Source of the DNA: Glandiceps talaboti
Lineage: Eukaryota > Hemichordata > Enteropneusta > Spengelidae
Assembly (NCBI RefSeq): GCF_964340395.1
Contig: NC_135554.1
Location: forward strand, 25,943,092 to 25,980,591
DNA: 37,500 nt
Direction of reading: 5' to 3'
How positions within the stretch are numbered: the stretch's first letter is position 1; each line of letters starts with the position of its first letter. The notes below the pieces were generated by a model, which saw nothing but the letters and a program-made list of their open reading frames with translations, did not search any database and had not been told where the DNA came from. Positions 1-11,900 of this stretch are shown piece by piece. The translations under genes were made by a program, and so were the position numbers.

Positions 1-1200
1 GGCGTACTCATATCAGGCTTGGTTGCTATGTTGTATGTTGTACAAAGTCTTATCGTCTACAATCACATCGCATTCAACAGTTCGTTGTTTGACATGGATA
101 ACTGCACATGACAAAAAGCAAGTCGCTTAAAGAATGTCTACACTACTGGTGGTATATTAGCGCCCACTTGTTTGAAACCAGTGTCGTGTTGCTACTAGAG
201 AAAACCACTGTGTATATATGTATGAAGTAAATTCGTACACCGAGTTTGATAGCAAATACAAACTTATATATAACTCTCCGGCAAAACTATCGACTGTGTT
301 TAAAGATCGTGGTCAAACCCGTTCATAAAATGAGGTTCTTCTCTTAGATCCTGCTGTGTGAAACGCTTTTTAACCATAGATTGTAGTTTAACACTACATT
401 GCATATATATTCAAAGTTTTGGCAGCCAGACAACACACTTTAGCCGAAGATCGACTGATTTCATCCAATCGATATTTAACGACATACTTACATGGTTAAA
501 TCTATTGACGCCAAACATCCCATTCCGAAGGTTTCACAACTTTTCTCACGAACTGTCGTAACTTCACAATGTTTAGAAGGTGGAACTTCCCACATGCACA
601 GTAGTGGCGTCCTAAGCGACAGACTTGGCAACAACTTGACAAGTTCGTTCACACAGGACACGTACGTTTCCGATTTACCTTTGCCAAGAGAGTCCCTTTG
701 TTAGGATAATAAGCAATCGTCGAGATCTGTAGTTGAACAGTGGATATAAATGTGAAGGTTGTGGCTAATACAGTGCCCAGCCTGTAACATACTGCTGGGT
801 TGTCATGTCAGACAGGTCGATCTAATTACGTATGTAAATTATATGGGTTTATTTATTAGTACGTTGTTGACAACAAACAATATCACTGGACGACATACCC
901 AAGGCATAATAGATGGGGATGTTTCGAAAAATGTGCTAGCAGATCCTCTATTGTAACGCAATTTAGAGTCATTTATTCACCTTTTTTTTTTTTTTTTAAA
1001 TATTCCATATAAATTTATTAACTTTTCTATCTCAAAAAGTATCGCATTAATGATGTGTAAATGTGTGTTTTTCATACATCAACCAAACAATTAATACATT
1101 GACACCCCTACTAAATAATGGAAAAACAGTTTCGCGCCTTTTGTCTGTCACTTTACAGTGCGCCCTCTTGGTCTGTTCCCGTTTTGTTTCCAAATATAGT
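1..1200. other. Upstream region, no recognised gene
   Basis: This 1.2 kb stretch precedes the MAP3K1 promoter candidate. It holds a few open frames of 65-70 codons (358-561, 492-704, 759-956, all +), none with a motif I recognise and none flanked by convincing splice sites. A poly-T run lies at about 981-997. It could contain an upstream exon or distal promoter of MAP3K1 or the end of another gene, but nothing in the sequence decides this. Confidence 0.5.
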
Positions 1201-1203
1201 AAC

Positions 1204-1219
1204 CGACGTCATGTATAAA
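1204..1219 (+). promoter_or_regulatory. Candidate core promoter: CRE-like site plus TATA box
   Basis: A CGACGTCA motif (1204-1211, one base off the CRE palindrome TGACGTCA) is followed after two bases by TATAAA at 1214-1219. The pair is about 220 bp upstream of the MAP3K1 ATG at 1437, so transcription would start near 1245 and leave a 5' UTR of about 190 nt. The motifs are visible; promoter use is inferred. Confidence 0.4.
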
Positions 1220-1262
1220 ACTCGCCAAAACGAGGACAGTGTGAAATACTTGTATTGAAAAC

Positions 1263-1364
1263 ATGGAAGCCCTATGAGCATCGTTAGTCATCTCAGAGAA
1301 TTACCTAAACTTATCTGATCTAGGATATCTCACAGTCATCGGTCACCGCGAAGACATGGCGTAG
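1263..1364 (+). promoter_or_regulatory. Upstream ORFs in the putative MAP3K1 5' leader
   Basis: If transcription starts near 1245, the leader contains three short uORFs: 1263-1277 (4 codons plus stop), an overlapping one at 1274-1318 (14 codons plus stop), and a minimal ATG-GCG-TAG at 1356-1364. All end before the main ATG at 1437. Such uORFs usually lower translation of the main frame, but this depends on the real start site. Confidence 0.35.
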
Positions 1365-1436
1365 CCATTAAGCTGTTGTTCTAAACTATCTTTTTATCGC
1401 ATACGTACTTAAATTTTTGTGTTTATACCGCTGAAG

Positions 1437-1648
1437 ATGTCCGACTCTAACATCCAAGATAACGCAATGAGTACCAGTACCAGCAGTCGAAGCTCGTCGC
1501 CGGACATAGACCGGAAAGAGCTCTCAAATCATAGTACTACGACAGGCCCTTATGCTGCAGCACGGAAGCAATTGAAACAGGTCCGTCCGTTAACCCCTCC
1601 GCCAGAAACTAGAGAGCAAACTGTTATGGAAAAATCGGAATTTCAAAG
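1437..1648 (+). CDS. MAP3K1: MAP3K1 exon 1 (coding part)
   Basis: Starts MSDSNIQ and encodes a Ser/Thr/Pro-rich disordered N-terminus including a TPPP-type Pro-directed site. The donor is CAAAG|GTAAAT and the exon ends with two bases of a split Arg codon (phase 2). The first exon is poorly conserved across the family, so the start rests on the open frame and its join to exon 2. Confidence 0.75.
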
Positions 1649-4600
1649 GTAAATTTGTGATTTTACATTCACTGAGAGTGTAACTTACTTGGCGGTTACT
1701 TGCTCCCCAATCTCATCACGTTTGTTTTGTTTGTTTGTCCGGAATGATTGCACTTACACATAATCTAACGGTTTTAATGTTGACATTGTGTAATATTGTC
1801 TACAGCCATTGGTCACCTTTAAAATTGAAATTGGGGTTACAAGATTCACATCTAAAAACTGATTGAAAAGTTAAACAAAAATCGTAATGTCACGAGAAGC
1901 GTTCACACACTTTTATATGTATATATGTGGATGTTGCATGTGCTCTATGACGTGGGTGTTGAAATGGGTGTGGTGGTACGTGCTCCTGACCTGGATGGCT
2001 CTACCGGAAACCAATATTGTAACGCAGTAAAACTTTCTGCTACGAAACCAGGGTCCACAAACTTAACCATATTTCCCCAGAGACCATGTATAAGTGATGG
2101 AAATATTAATTGAATGCTTAAGTAAACGTTTGACCTGCCGATGCATCTAAACACATTTACATCTGAATTTAGCTAGCTATTAACTCAAGTGATGTGACTT
2201 GTGAGCACTTAAAAAATCAAAGCATTACAATAAAAATCAAAATATTGCAATTTATATTTCACTAATTTAACATATTTTGGGATTTTTAATGTCTGTAATT
2301 CAAACAAATTGACTTTCCATTTATTATTTTTTGTATCATGTGATATGGGGGGATTTAGGATTGAAAAGTAAACCCCTTTGTATGATATGAGTCATAGTGG
2401 TACAAAAAACTCACATATTTTTCTTACTCATAGCATTTTTTCAGGTGTTTCCCAACAATTTGACAAGTATTTGTCATTGAATTAGTTTCATTTGTTCTTT
2501 CGTCCGTACATGCATATGTAGTTTCTTTAGCTTTTTTAGTCATTTTATATTAACATGGCAGCTATAAATCTATCTTACAGTAAACTAAGCTAAGCAAAAT
2601 AAAATATACCATTTTAGAGTTGCACATTAAATAAACAAAAGGATTTGATTGTGACAAAAATTTACATTCAAATAGTGATAAATGAAAATAATTTCCTCAA
2701 TTTAAATTATTTAATGATTTGATAGCAAACTTTTTGTGTTGCTGTTGCAATTCCACTTTTTTTCATTGAGAATAAAAATGAACGTTAATGCTAGATTCTT
2801 TGAACCTGCAATGTACATACCTGCAGTGTACATGAACCTTAAACATTATACATGTTTAAGGGTGAGAGTAGTTTAAACATAGTTTCACACAAACTCAACT
2901 ACAAAAATGACCTTTTAATTAATACCACAAGCTGATACAGATAAAGGCTAACTCAGAAAGTAGGAGAAACTGTAAAATTAGTCACTGTCTGGCAGAGCTT
3001 TGGAGGACAATGACACATCCCCAACAAGTGATATATCATAACAGTCTAGGTTGATATTGTCTGTATAATGTAGATAACAATCATGATAATAATATTAAAT
3101 TTATTACATTGAAAACAAGTGGCATATATGACAGTAGGTTGGTTTAAAATGTGGATCACATCATGATATATTAAATTGAAAACCAGGATTGATAATGTGT
3201 TAGATTATAATCATCTGTTATCTGTTTTATGACAAAGTCTCAGTAACAAGGGGTTTGTTCCTTTCTAGGTCTACTTTACTATGTCCAGTAGCGTACATGT
3301 AGATATGTAGATAATTCAGATATTGCACTGATGAAATGTGGATAGTAATTAATATCTGTGCTAACATGATCATTGATTTATGTATCCTTGATTGAATCTC
3401 TCAGATCTCTCTTTAGAGACCCCATTGGTATCCAGACTGTACATTGATCATAGAAAACAATGGAAATAATATCTGTGATTATAAGTAATTAAATCGGCAA
3501 CACCCATGTACTAACCAATCCGTAGAAATATGTGAAATACTTCATTTTTCAGGGATTTATTTTAAATTTTTGCTAAAATGATGATATGGCAATTCTGAAC
3601 TGATATTATGTTAATAACATAATAGCAGTTCAGAATTGCCATATAATCATTTTAGCAAAAATTTAAAATTATAATACAATACTATTTTTTTCTAATTCGT
3701 TGAGTAGAGTTAGCTATACCTTGAAAGAGTTGGGTCAATTTTCACTGACATTTTGTCAGTGAAATCATTTATTGATCAAAAAATAGTGTGTAAATCAAAT
3801 ATTTCACAGTTGCCAATTTGACATATTTTAAAGATATTGAATAATAATTTAGTTTTGTTTGTCATGGATGTAATAAATATGATTTAGTACTACAGTAGTT
3901 ATGGTTACACACCTGACAATTTCCCACTCATTATTCAAATTAATACTTTCAGATGAAAACACCTTCTCTTGTTTTCAGGGTATGTCCACCCAAACTATGT
4001 ACATTAACACATTTTTATAGGATTATTTATAGACATACATGTATGTGTTAATATAACAGTGTTATGTGTTTATGTTCTCTAAGCCAATTTGACACGCTGC
4101 TGACGCACAGCAATTTTTTGTGACGCACTCAAATTTGGTGTTCCCTTATTCCTTACTATATATATATGTAGTAATTCAAAAGAAAACTCACTTGATTAGC
4201 AACAAAAAGTAGTGTCTTTCATTAGAGGGCTGACATGGTTACTATAACGACTAGTAGTTGTTATGGTAGTTGTTGTTATAGTAACCTTGTCAGCCCTCTT
4301 ATTAAGTCATATTTTGCAACAGACAGATAACCTTATTATGTTTGTTTGTTTGTTTGTTTATTATTATCTCCAGCTTGGCCATGGAATGAGGTCACACTTT
4401 GTAGGAGACAGATAACCTTATTATGTTTGTTTGTTTATTATATCCAGATTGGCCATGGAGAGAGAAGCCAGGAGACTTTCCAAGACTGAAGACAGGCTGG
4501 AAGAACAAACAATTCGTGAAAAGCTGAGAATATTACCAGCTAAGGAGATTGAAGAGAAGAGGAAAACAAGAGGACCAATGGTAAGGCAACTAATATTGCA

Positions 4601-7600
4601 CTAAAATAAGGCCTAAAAAAATAACTGTTTGGTTCCAGTTACCCAATCAGTGTTCTTCTGAGTTTGATTGTATTTTCCAATTACCAATCAATACACTCTG
4701 TTTGAAGCACACTTCTATAGAATATAGACTATTTTCTATGAAATATTAATTCATCATAGTAGTATTAGAATAACTATGATAATTATGAGTTTGATGATAT
4801 ATTATTACGGATGTCATCAAACATTTACAGTGTGCATGCGGTGCATATGCAATGTATGTGTATATATTGTAAAGTGGTATTTTGAAAACAAAGACATTGA
4901 GAAAACACGGAGACACTATTAAACATCACAATACAAAGATAATAAAAACAACAACATGTAATATATCTAAACAAGTAAAACAATATATTCAGGATTTGTG
5001 TGTGGGTGAAAAATGATCAATTGTTATCAAACATGGGAATTGTTAATCAGACAACTATTTTTTTCTTTTTTTCTTTTTTTTCTTTATTACTCTTCATCAC
5101 AGGCAAAAATTGATTTACACAATAATGATAAAATATTAATAATGTAACTAGACAAGACAGAAAAAACATACATATTACAAAAAAGTGGCAACTAGCAAAC
5201 AATAAAAATACAACTATAACAACAAAATATAGCCTGTGAATGGAATGAACAAACAGGTGTCCGAGCACCTCTACTTGTGTCCAACCAACAAATTTAGTAT
5301 GTATGGTTGAATTACCTTCATATAGTGCTGTGAAATCACAGACAGCTACTAAAAAGACAGAACAGAAGTAGTAGTAGTAACTTGTTCACAACATACACAT
5401 AATATCTATAAATCTATCTAATATAAAGTTATCACTTAATACTGTAGGAGCCACACTAAACTCACATCTCACATTTCTGTACATGACACCCACTGTAAAG
5501 AGACAGTTAGAACTTAGCTAGTGTCAATATGTATATATAGATACACATTTATGTCTGAATGGCTTCCTAGTGATACATGTATTAGCTTACTTTCACACTA
5601 CAGTGTGTGTAATTAAACCAGTGATATATGATAGGTTTAGGATAGCAATGTCAGGCATCTCTCTACTTCCTGCCTCTTCAATGTGTTGTCCAATTTTCTC
5701 AAGTGTTCTAGTGCCAAGGGAAGAAACACTTTCTGACTTCTTGTAGATACTTTTTAAGACTGTCAATTTCTAAGACCAATTTCATGTTAATTTCAGCCAT
5801 GTTGACTTCATGATAATTTGGCCCTTATGGATAGCATGTATGTCAAGTTGAACCCCTGGATATTGAGAAGGGTACAGTTTTGTCATATCATTGACACTCG
5901 GCAGGAACTGCTATTATTCCTGTGTCCCACAGCTTGACTTGTCAATTCCACCCATAGGGGGGTCAATTGATTGACAAGAAAGATTGATCACCAAGGGCTT
6001 TTACTGAAATAGTAAAAAAGAACATTGCCCCCCAGTACATGTATCTAAGTTATCATTACAAGCTCTATGGCGTTCAAGTTCCACTATACCTAGGCTAATA
6101 ATACTTGATGTGTTTTGCCCACTGAGGATTCTTTCAGAAGTGCATAAGACCATGTGCGATATATTGAGGCCCTTTGTTTTTTCCAAGAGGGTATTTATCC
6201 ACCCAGTCTTAAAAGTTTGAAATGTGATTTTCATGTTATCAAGAGAATGTTTAACATTGAATAAATGAATACACAACAAGAATCCTGGCTCAGAATAGAG
6301 ACCATATATCTAAACACTAAGAAGGAAAGGAATAATATCCCAGTGTATGCAGGCATTCACAGACAAAACAAGAATATGTTCATAATTTGGAGGAGGACAG
6401 AAAGGGGTGGCTAGGTAGGAACTAAGAGTGTATTGTGAGGTTGACATTTGTACATGACATCATCGATAAAAATTCAGTGTATAGAAATGATAATCCAGCC
6501 ACAAAGTTACTGTTGTTGTCAAAGGTTATGTTATTACAATATTAGAATAGATAGTGAAGTGTGTGGTCATGAGTGACAGTCATGTCATTTCTCATCAAAC
6601 TAGCTGTCCAGTTCCAAACCTATCAATGCGGTAACCCATTTATAGCTAGACCTCATTACGGACTTTAATGTGACACAATGAAAATACAGTGCCCCAAGGA
6701 TGAACTAGGTAAACATTGATCACAAAGAGGTGGAATATAAGATAGACAGACAACACACTTTGATTTCACTGGTCCATCTACTTCCTGTCCGTTTCTTGAA
6801 GCATCAGTCACTTGTGGTTGTCATTCCTCTGAAGTGCATGTCCCTTTAGTGTTGGTGTATGCTTTGGTCACAGTTGTTATTCTGAAGTGGATGCCCTTTA
6901 TTGCTGGTGACGGTGGTGTTTGTATTCACTGCTTCAGTCTTTCTGATTGTCATTTGTCTGAAGTGGATGGCTGTTGTATTTAAACTAGTCAGTTACTTCC
7001 AGTTGTGGCACTGAAGTTACTTGGATGGAGAGAGTGGAAAAGAAACAATTATTTTGGTGTAAGGAGACTGATAACCTGTATGTTTTAGTATTACATGTAC
7101 TCAGTTAGTTATTTGTATATTTCAGATGGAATTGTGTTCCGTTTGTGAGTCTTTCAGATTCTTAAGTTACAAGATGGAAAATTATATGAAATTTAAAAAA
7201 AAAAATACAATGTGGTTTTGTTCTTGCCACACAACTTTCAGATAAGATTTTTATAGTGTAAAGAGACAGATAAGTGTTAGGACTTCTCAGATGGAAAATC
7301 TTAAAATTTTATTTCATTGATTTTTTGTGTGTTAATTTTTCAGATTGTCAAACGGTCTTCATCACCCGTGTTTAGCACCAGTAACAGTTCTTGCCTGTCG
7401 TCCGTTCCGTCGTCTTCAATGATAAGTAATAAAGATATTATTAGTACACACAGGTCAAGACGACCTCTATCACCATCCAATGAATCACCATTCACCAGAC
7501 AGGTAAGACTTTATGTATATACAGTACTTTATCACGAGGTGAGAGGGAAAAAATATTCACATTTTGGTATTTCTACTGAGGCAAGACAAAAAAGAGGCAG

Positions 7601-8868
7601 TTTTGTAGATAAAGATGTATTTAAATAATATTAGGAGAATTAAGTGGTTGAATATGATATAACAGGGGGAATTTAGCCTTACAATTTTTATAAAAACAAT
7701 GAGATTGGGGTAAGTTATATTGTGAAATCTACTATTCCATGTAGGATGGTATGGCAGGACTTTCTGGTTTAGTGTCTCCCTTGCGTTTTTTAGTCCAAAT
7801 CTCACCACCCCTACTAAATGTGATTACAACTGTACATGTTTTCAGTTACCATTGCATCTGCTTTTTGGGAAATTTGTTTAATTTCTAGGTGATAATAATA
7901 GAATGATAGTGATAGAATAGGTCTTATTTTTGTTGCAATACTAGCTGTACTATTTGAAATAAAAGGATTTCAGCAAGGTCAATGATCAACAAAATAAATA
8001 TCCTCTGACATTTTCCGGATCATTGATTTGTGGAAACACAAAAGTTTGGCGACAAAAGAACATCAATTGTTACCACATGTATGTCAATCAAGTTGTCAGC
8101 CATATCATGAAGATTGGCCACCCAGTAGATAAGTAGTTAGCTACTGTTGATAGAACTAATGATCCATATTATATTACTGTCATTGTTGACTCTGTCTTCA
8201 TTTTGTCTGTCCATCAGGTTGTCAACAGACCTATTTCACCCGTCATGCCAAGAAGAAGAAATACAACATCCCCGACAGTAAGTAATTGGCACATGCCAAT
8301 TTTTCAATTTCAAATATGTTAATTAGGAAATTCACACAAATACGTGTATCTGACAGTATTTAAATTAATACCAGTGTGTATATCTTCAGTGAATCAATCC
8401 AGTAATTTTTAATGATTAAACAAATTGGCATTAAAAAAATAATATTTTCAATCTGAATCCTAACTAGTTCTGTGTTCGTATTTCAGAATCCTAAACCCCC
8501 AACAGTGACGGCCTACTCCCGTCGTACACCATCACCTCAAGGAGATTGCGGTCCAGTTCTCACCGGTGAAGAAGCTCGGAAAAAAGTTGAGAAAGTGTTG
8601 AGAGCTAGGTTGTATCTCCTTCAACAGAATGGTCCCAACTCATTCACTATTGGTGGTGATGCTCCTGATAATAAATTCAAAGTTATCATTGGACCACAAG
8701 TAAGTGATGTGATGATGTCATAGTCTTTCTTTATACGACCTGTCAACTTTGACCTATGCCCTGTCAAATTGGCGTCTAGATTCCAGGCTATTGATATACA
8801 GTATTGATTTCATGATTTGTATTGATTTTGTCACAAGGTTGATTGTTTTTTACCCTCATTGAATGTAG

Positions 8869-8907
<39 letters not shown>

Positions 8908-11900
8908 GATGCATTGACAAGATTTTCAACTCAAAATCTCATATGTGTGGCCACAATGATGTCATAAAAATTGTGACTATTAGTTTCCCCATCAAACACA
9001 TGCATAGTTGTAAGTTCTCAAGACCATTACCATATGGAGACATCTTTAAAAAACTGATGCAGTCCAGGTATGTATTGAAAGGTCTTTTGAAAGACAATAT
9101 TTAGTGTATCATTTATAGTACGATACCTGGTTTATCAATCAACAGTACATTCTCACGTTTCACTCGCTAAAAGTTAGCGTCTTCTGTGGCTTGGTAATCT
9201 GATACATCAGTGTAACAAAATAAAACACGTCTGCGCTATGGTTAGTGGACTGCACTGAGATAGACAGACAGATTTACAATTGCAAAACAGCTGTCCGCTA
9301 TCATTTGTATATTTCTCTAAAGGTTTCTCTGTTTTCTCCAAAAACACAACTGTCGTCCTTCTACAGTATGGAGGAGCAACTTGAGTCATTTTTTTATAGG
9401 AAGCCTGTAATCAGTAGCAATTTTTTCATGAAATCCTGCCTGTTTTGTTACTAAGGATTGTATTTATGATGTGACCTGACTGACCTTATGGAGTCCTATA
9501 TGGTACTATATAACTGTACATTGTACTATGTATCAAGTTAAAGGCCATTTTAAAGACATTTGTCACTAAAGCTGATTTACTTTCTTCAGTGAAACATCTT
9601 TTTCTAAAATATAGTTTTCTAATCTAAAAGGAAAATTATAAATTAGAGTATAACTTTTTCATAATTTTGAGTTTTAACTGTTAGATCAATTGAGCACATA
9701 ATAACAGCTGTTAGGTTTTCCACCAGTAACAGTGTCTTCAAGGACATACCCACTGATGATAGACATCTCAACAAATAAATCTATGTACAAAGAATAGAAA
9801 TTACTAGCAAAAGAATATGGTTAGAGTGTAACTTTATGAAAGGAAAATTGTGAGCAGTTGTTGTCTTTCTTATATATCTGTGAAATAAATATTGAATGCA
9901 TATAAAGTTAATTGTTCCAAACAATGAATAAAGTGAAGAGTTTGACAACAAACAGTTTAATCATATCTGAAGGAAATTCCAGTGAATTTAACTAATGCAG
10001 GTCAGCACTACATGACCACTCACAGACTCTCTCTATTTGTGCACTTTTACATGATGCAGACATAGACTTTATCTACATCATGTACACAATTCTGAAGGTT
10101 TGAAGTGGTTAGTTTTGCTCCCCAACTGAACTGATTCTGTTTTAACTCCAACAGAAATGTAGCTGTGGTAAAGGCAGTCATTGTATACATCTCCTCTTTG
10201 TGATGTTACGTGTATTCCAAGTCAGTGACAGTGACCCACTTCTTTGGTCGCGGGAACTGAAAAACTTTGAAGTGGAGGCTCTATTTCTCAAGTATCACGC
10301 CAGAAGAAAATCCTTTGTGAAAAAAGTGTCAAGGTCATCCTCCTTCAAGGGCAGCAAATCAAAGAGTGACAGCAAGGAGAATATTCAGAGCGATACTCCA
10401 CCATCAACACCAGAACCTAACAGTGAACAAAGGTAAAAAATGAATGCTTGTTGAAAAGTGTGGAAAAAAATTGCAGAAAACTTTCCATGGCAAAATTTTT
10501 TTTGGGAATGATATGATTTTGATAGTGTTGTTCAATTCTTGATTGGTGAAGGACAGACCCGGTTAAATGCTCTATAGACAGGATTCTGTGTATTCTTAAT
10601 TGGTATAATTTTTGCTGAGAAGTGGATTGACATGTATGTGTCTTTAAGAGAGTCAAGTTATGGTGAAATGTAATTTCAGTAGAATGCTAAAGTTGCAGAA
10701 ACAATTCCACGCCAGTGAAAGTTGACTCTTAGTATCATGTATTACACCAAACCATGGAATATTAATAGTTAAAAATAACCAAAACAAACCTATAAAATTC
10801 TGTTCTTTGGGTCAATCTTTTTAAAGCAAGGCAGTGTGGTGAAGTTAAAAAATCATAAAATTTAAAGTACTCCGGTACCTTTAAATGACCTTATATGGGT
10901 GGGGTGTCGGATGAAACCGCTGATTAACGAGCATCTGTACATATGACTCAGTGACCTTTGACCTATGACCTACCTCTATCCATATGGTGTTACTTGACAT
11001 AGTACTATCATATGTTTATTTCACTTTTAACAGATTGAAGTACTCTATTTCATTCACATTGACAACTTATATAGCTATATTTCAGTCACATTGACAACAT
11101 GATTTGCTGTATTTCAGTCACATTGGCAACATATATATAGCTGTATTTCAGTCACATTGACAACATGATTTGCTGTATTTCATTCACATTGACAACATGA
11201 TTTGCTGTATTTCATTCACATTGGCGACATATATAGCTATATTTCAGTGACATTGACAACATGATTTGCTGTATTTCAGTCAAATTGACAACATAGCTTG
11301 TTGATATATTTCATCCACAGTAGTACCAAGGACCCGGAAGAAGAGGTGTGTCCAATATGTTTGCTGGAAATGATAGAAGGGGAGAGTTTAGTAGTGTGTC
11401 AGGATGGTTGTCATAATAAACTACATCATCACTGTGTGGCTATATGTAAGTAATCAACTACTGTCATGGACTTAGCTGATATGGAATAAAAATGTAGATT
11501 TTAAATTCATATAGAACTAATACTTTTCAAATTGAAACTGATGGGATAACATTGGAGCTGTTGGGATATGGAATGGTGGATTTAAAATAAGTCCGATAAA
11601 AATAATACAAGAATTTTTGAAATTTGTTGTACCAAAACTGTTCAAAACACAGGGATCTTCATTTATCATATATTTATATTTACTCTTACACAAAGTAAAT
11701 AGGGGTGGGGAGAGTTAACCTCTTCTGTTGACCGTGGACATTTCATTGTGTGGTTGTTCTGTTATCAGTTAAATGTTTCCTCATGTGGTCTGAGGTAGGA
11801 CTAAAACATGCTATCTGTATTCTTTCTAGGGGCTGAAGAATGTAAGCGTATGAAGGAACAGTTGATTTGTCCCTTGTGTCGTTCAAGCTGGAACCTGGTC

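Larger units (their letters stand above)
1649..4447 (+). other. MAP3K1: MAP3K1 intron 1
   Basis: A 2.8 kb A+T-rich intron. It holds a long foldback hairpin (3559-3669), a MITE-like dispersed repeat (about 4070-4245) with a second hairpin at its end (4222-4302), and a duplicated copy of the exon-2 acceptor region (4321-4405). Overlapping open frames at 1925-2154 on both strands resemble no family I know. Confidence 0.8.
10433..11320 (+). other. MAP3K1: MAP3K1 intron 6
   Basis: An 888-bp intron with a compact AP-1/nuclear-receptor motif cluster (10944-10971) and a 30-35-bp tandem array (11044-11320) that abuts and resembles the exon-7 acceptor. Confidence 0.8.

Noticed and set aside
492-704. 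70-codon plus-strand frame with moderately protein-like composition upstream of MAP3K1
   Set aside because: No recognisable domain, no supporting splice pair and no homologue I can recall; kept only as a note in the upstream region.
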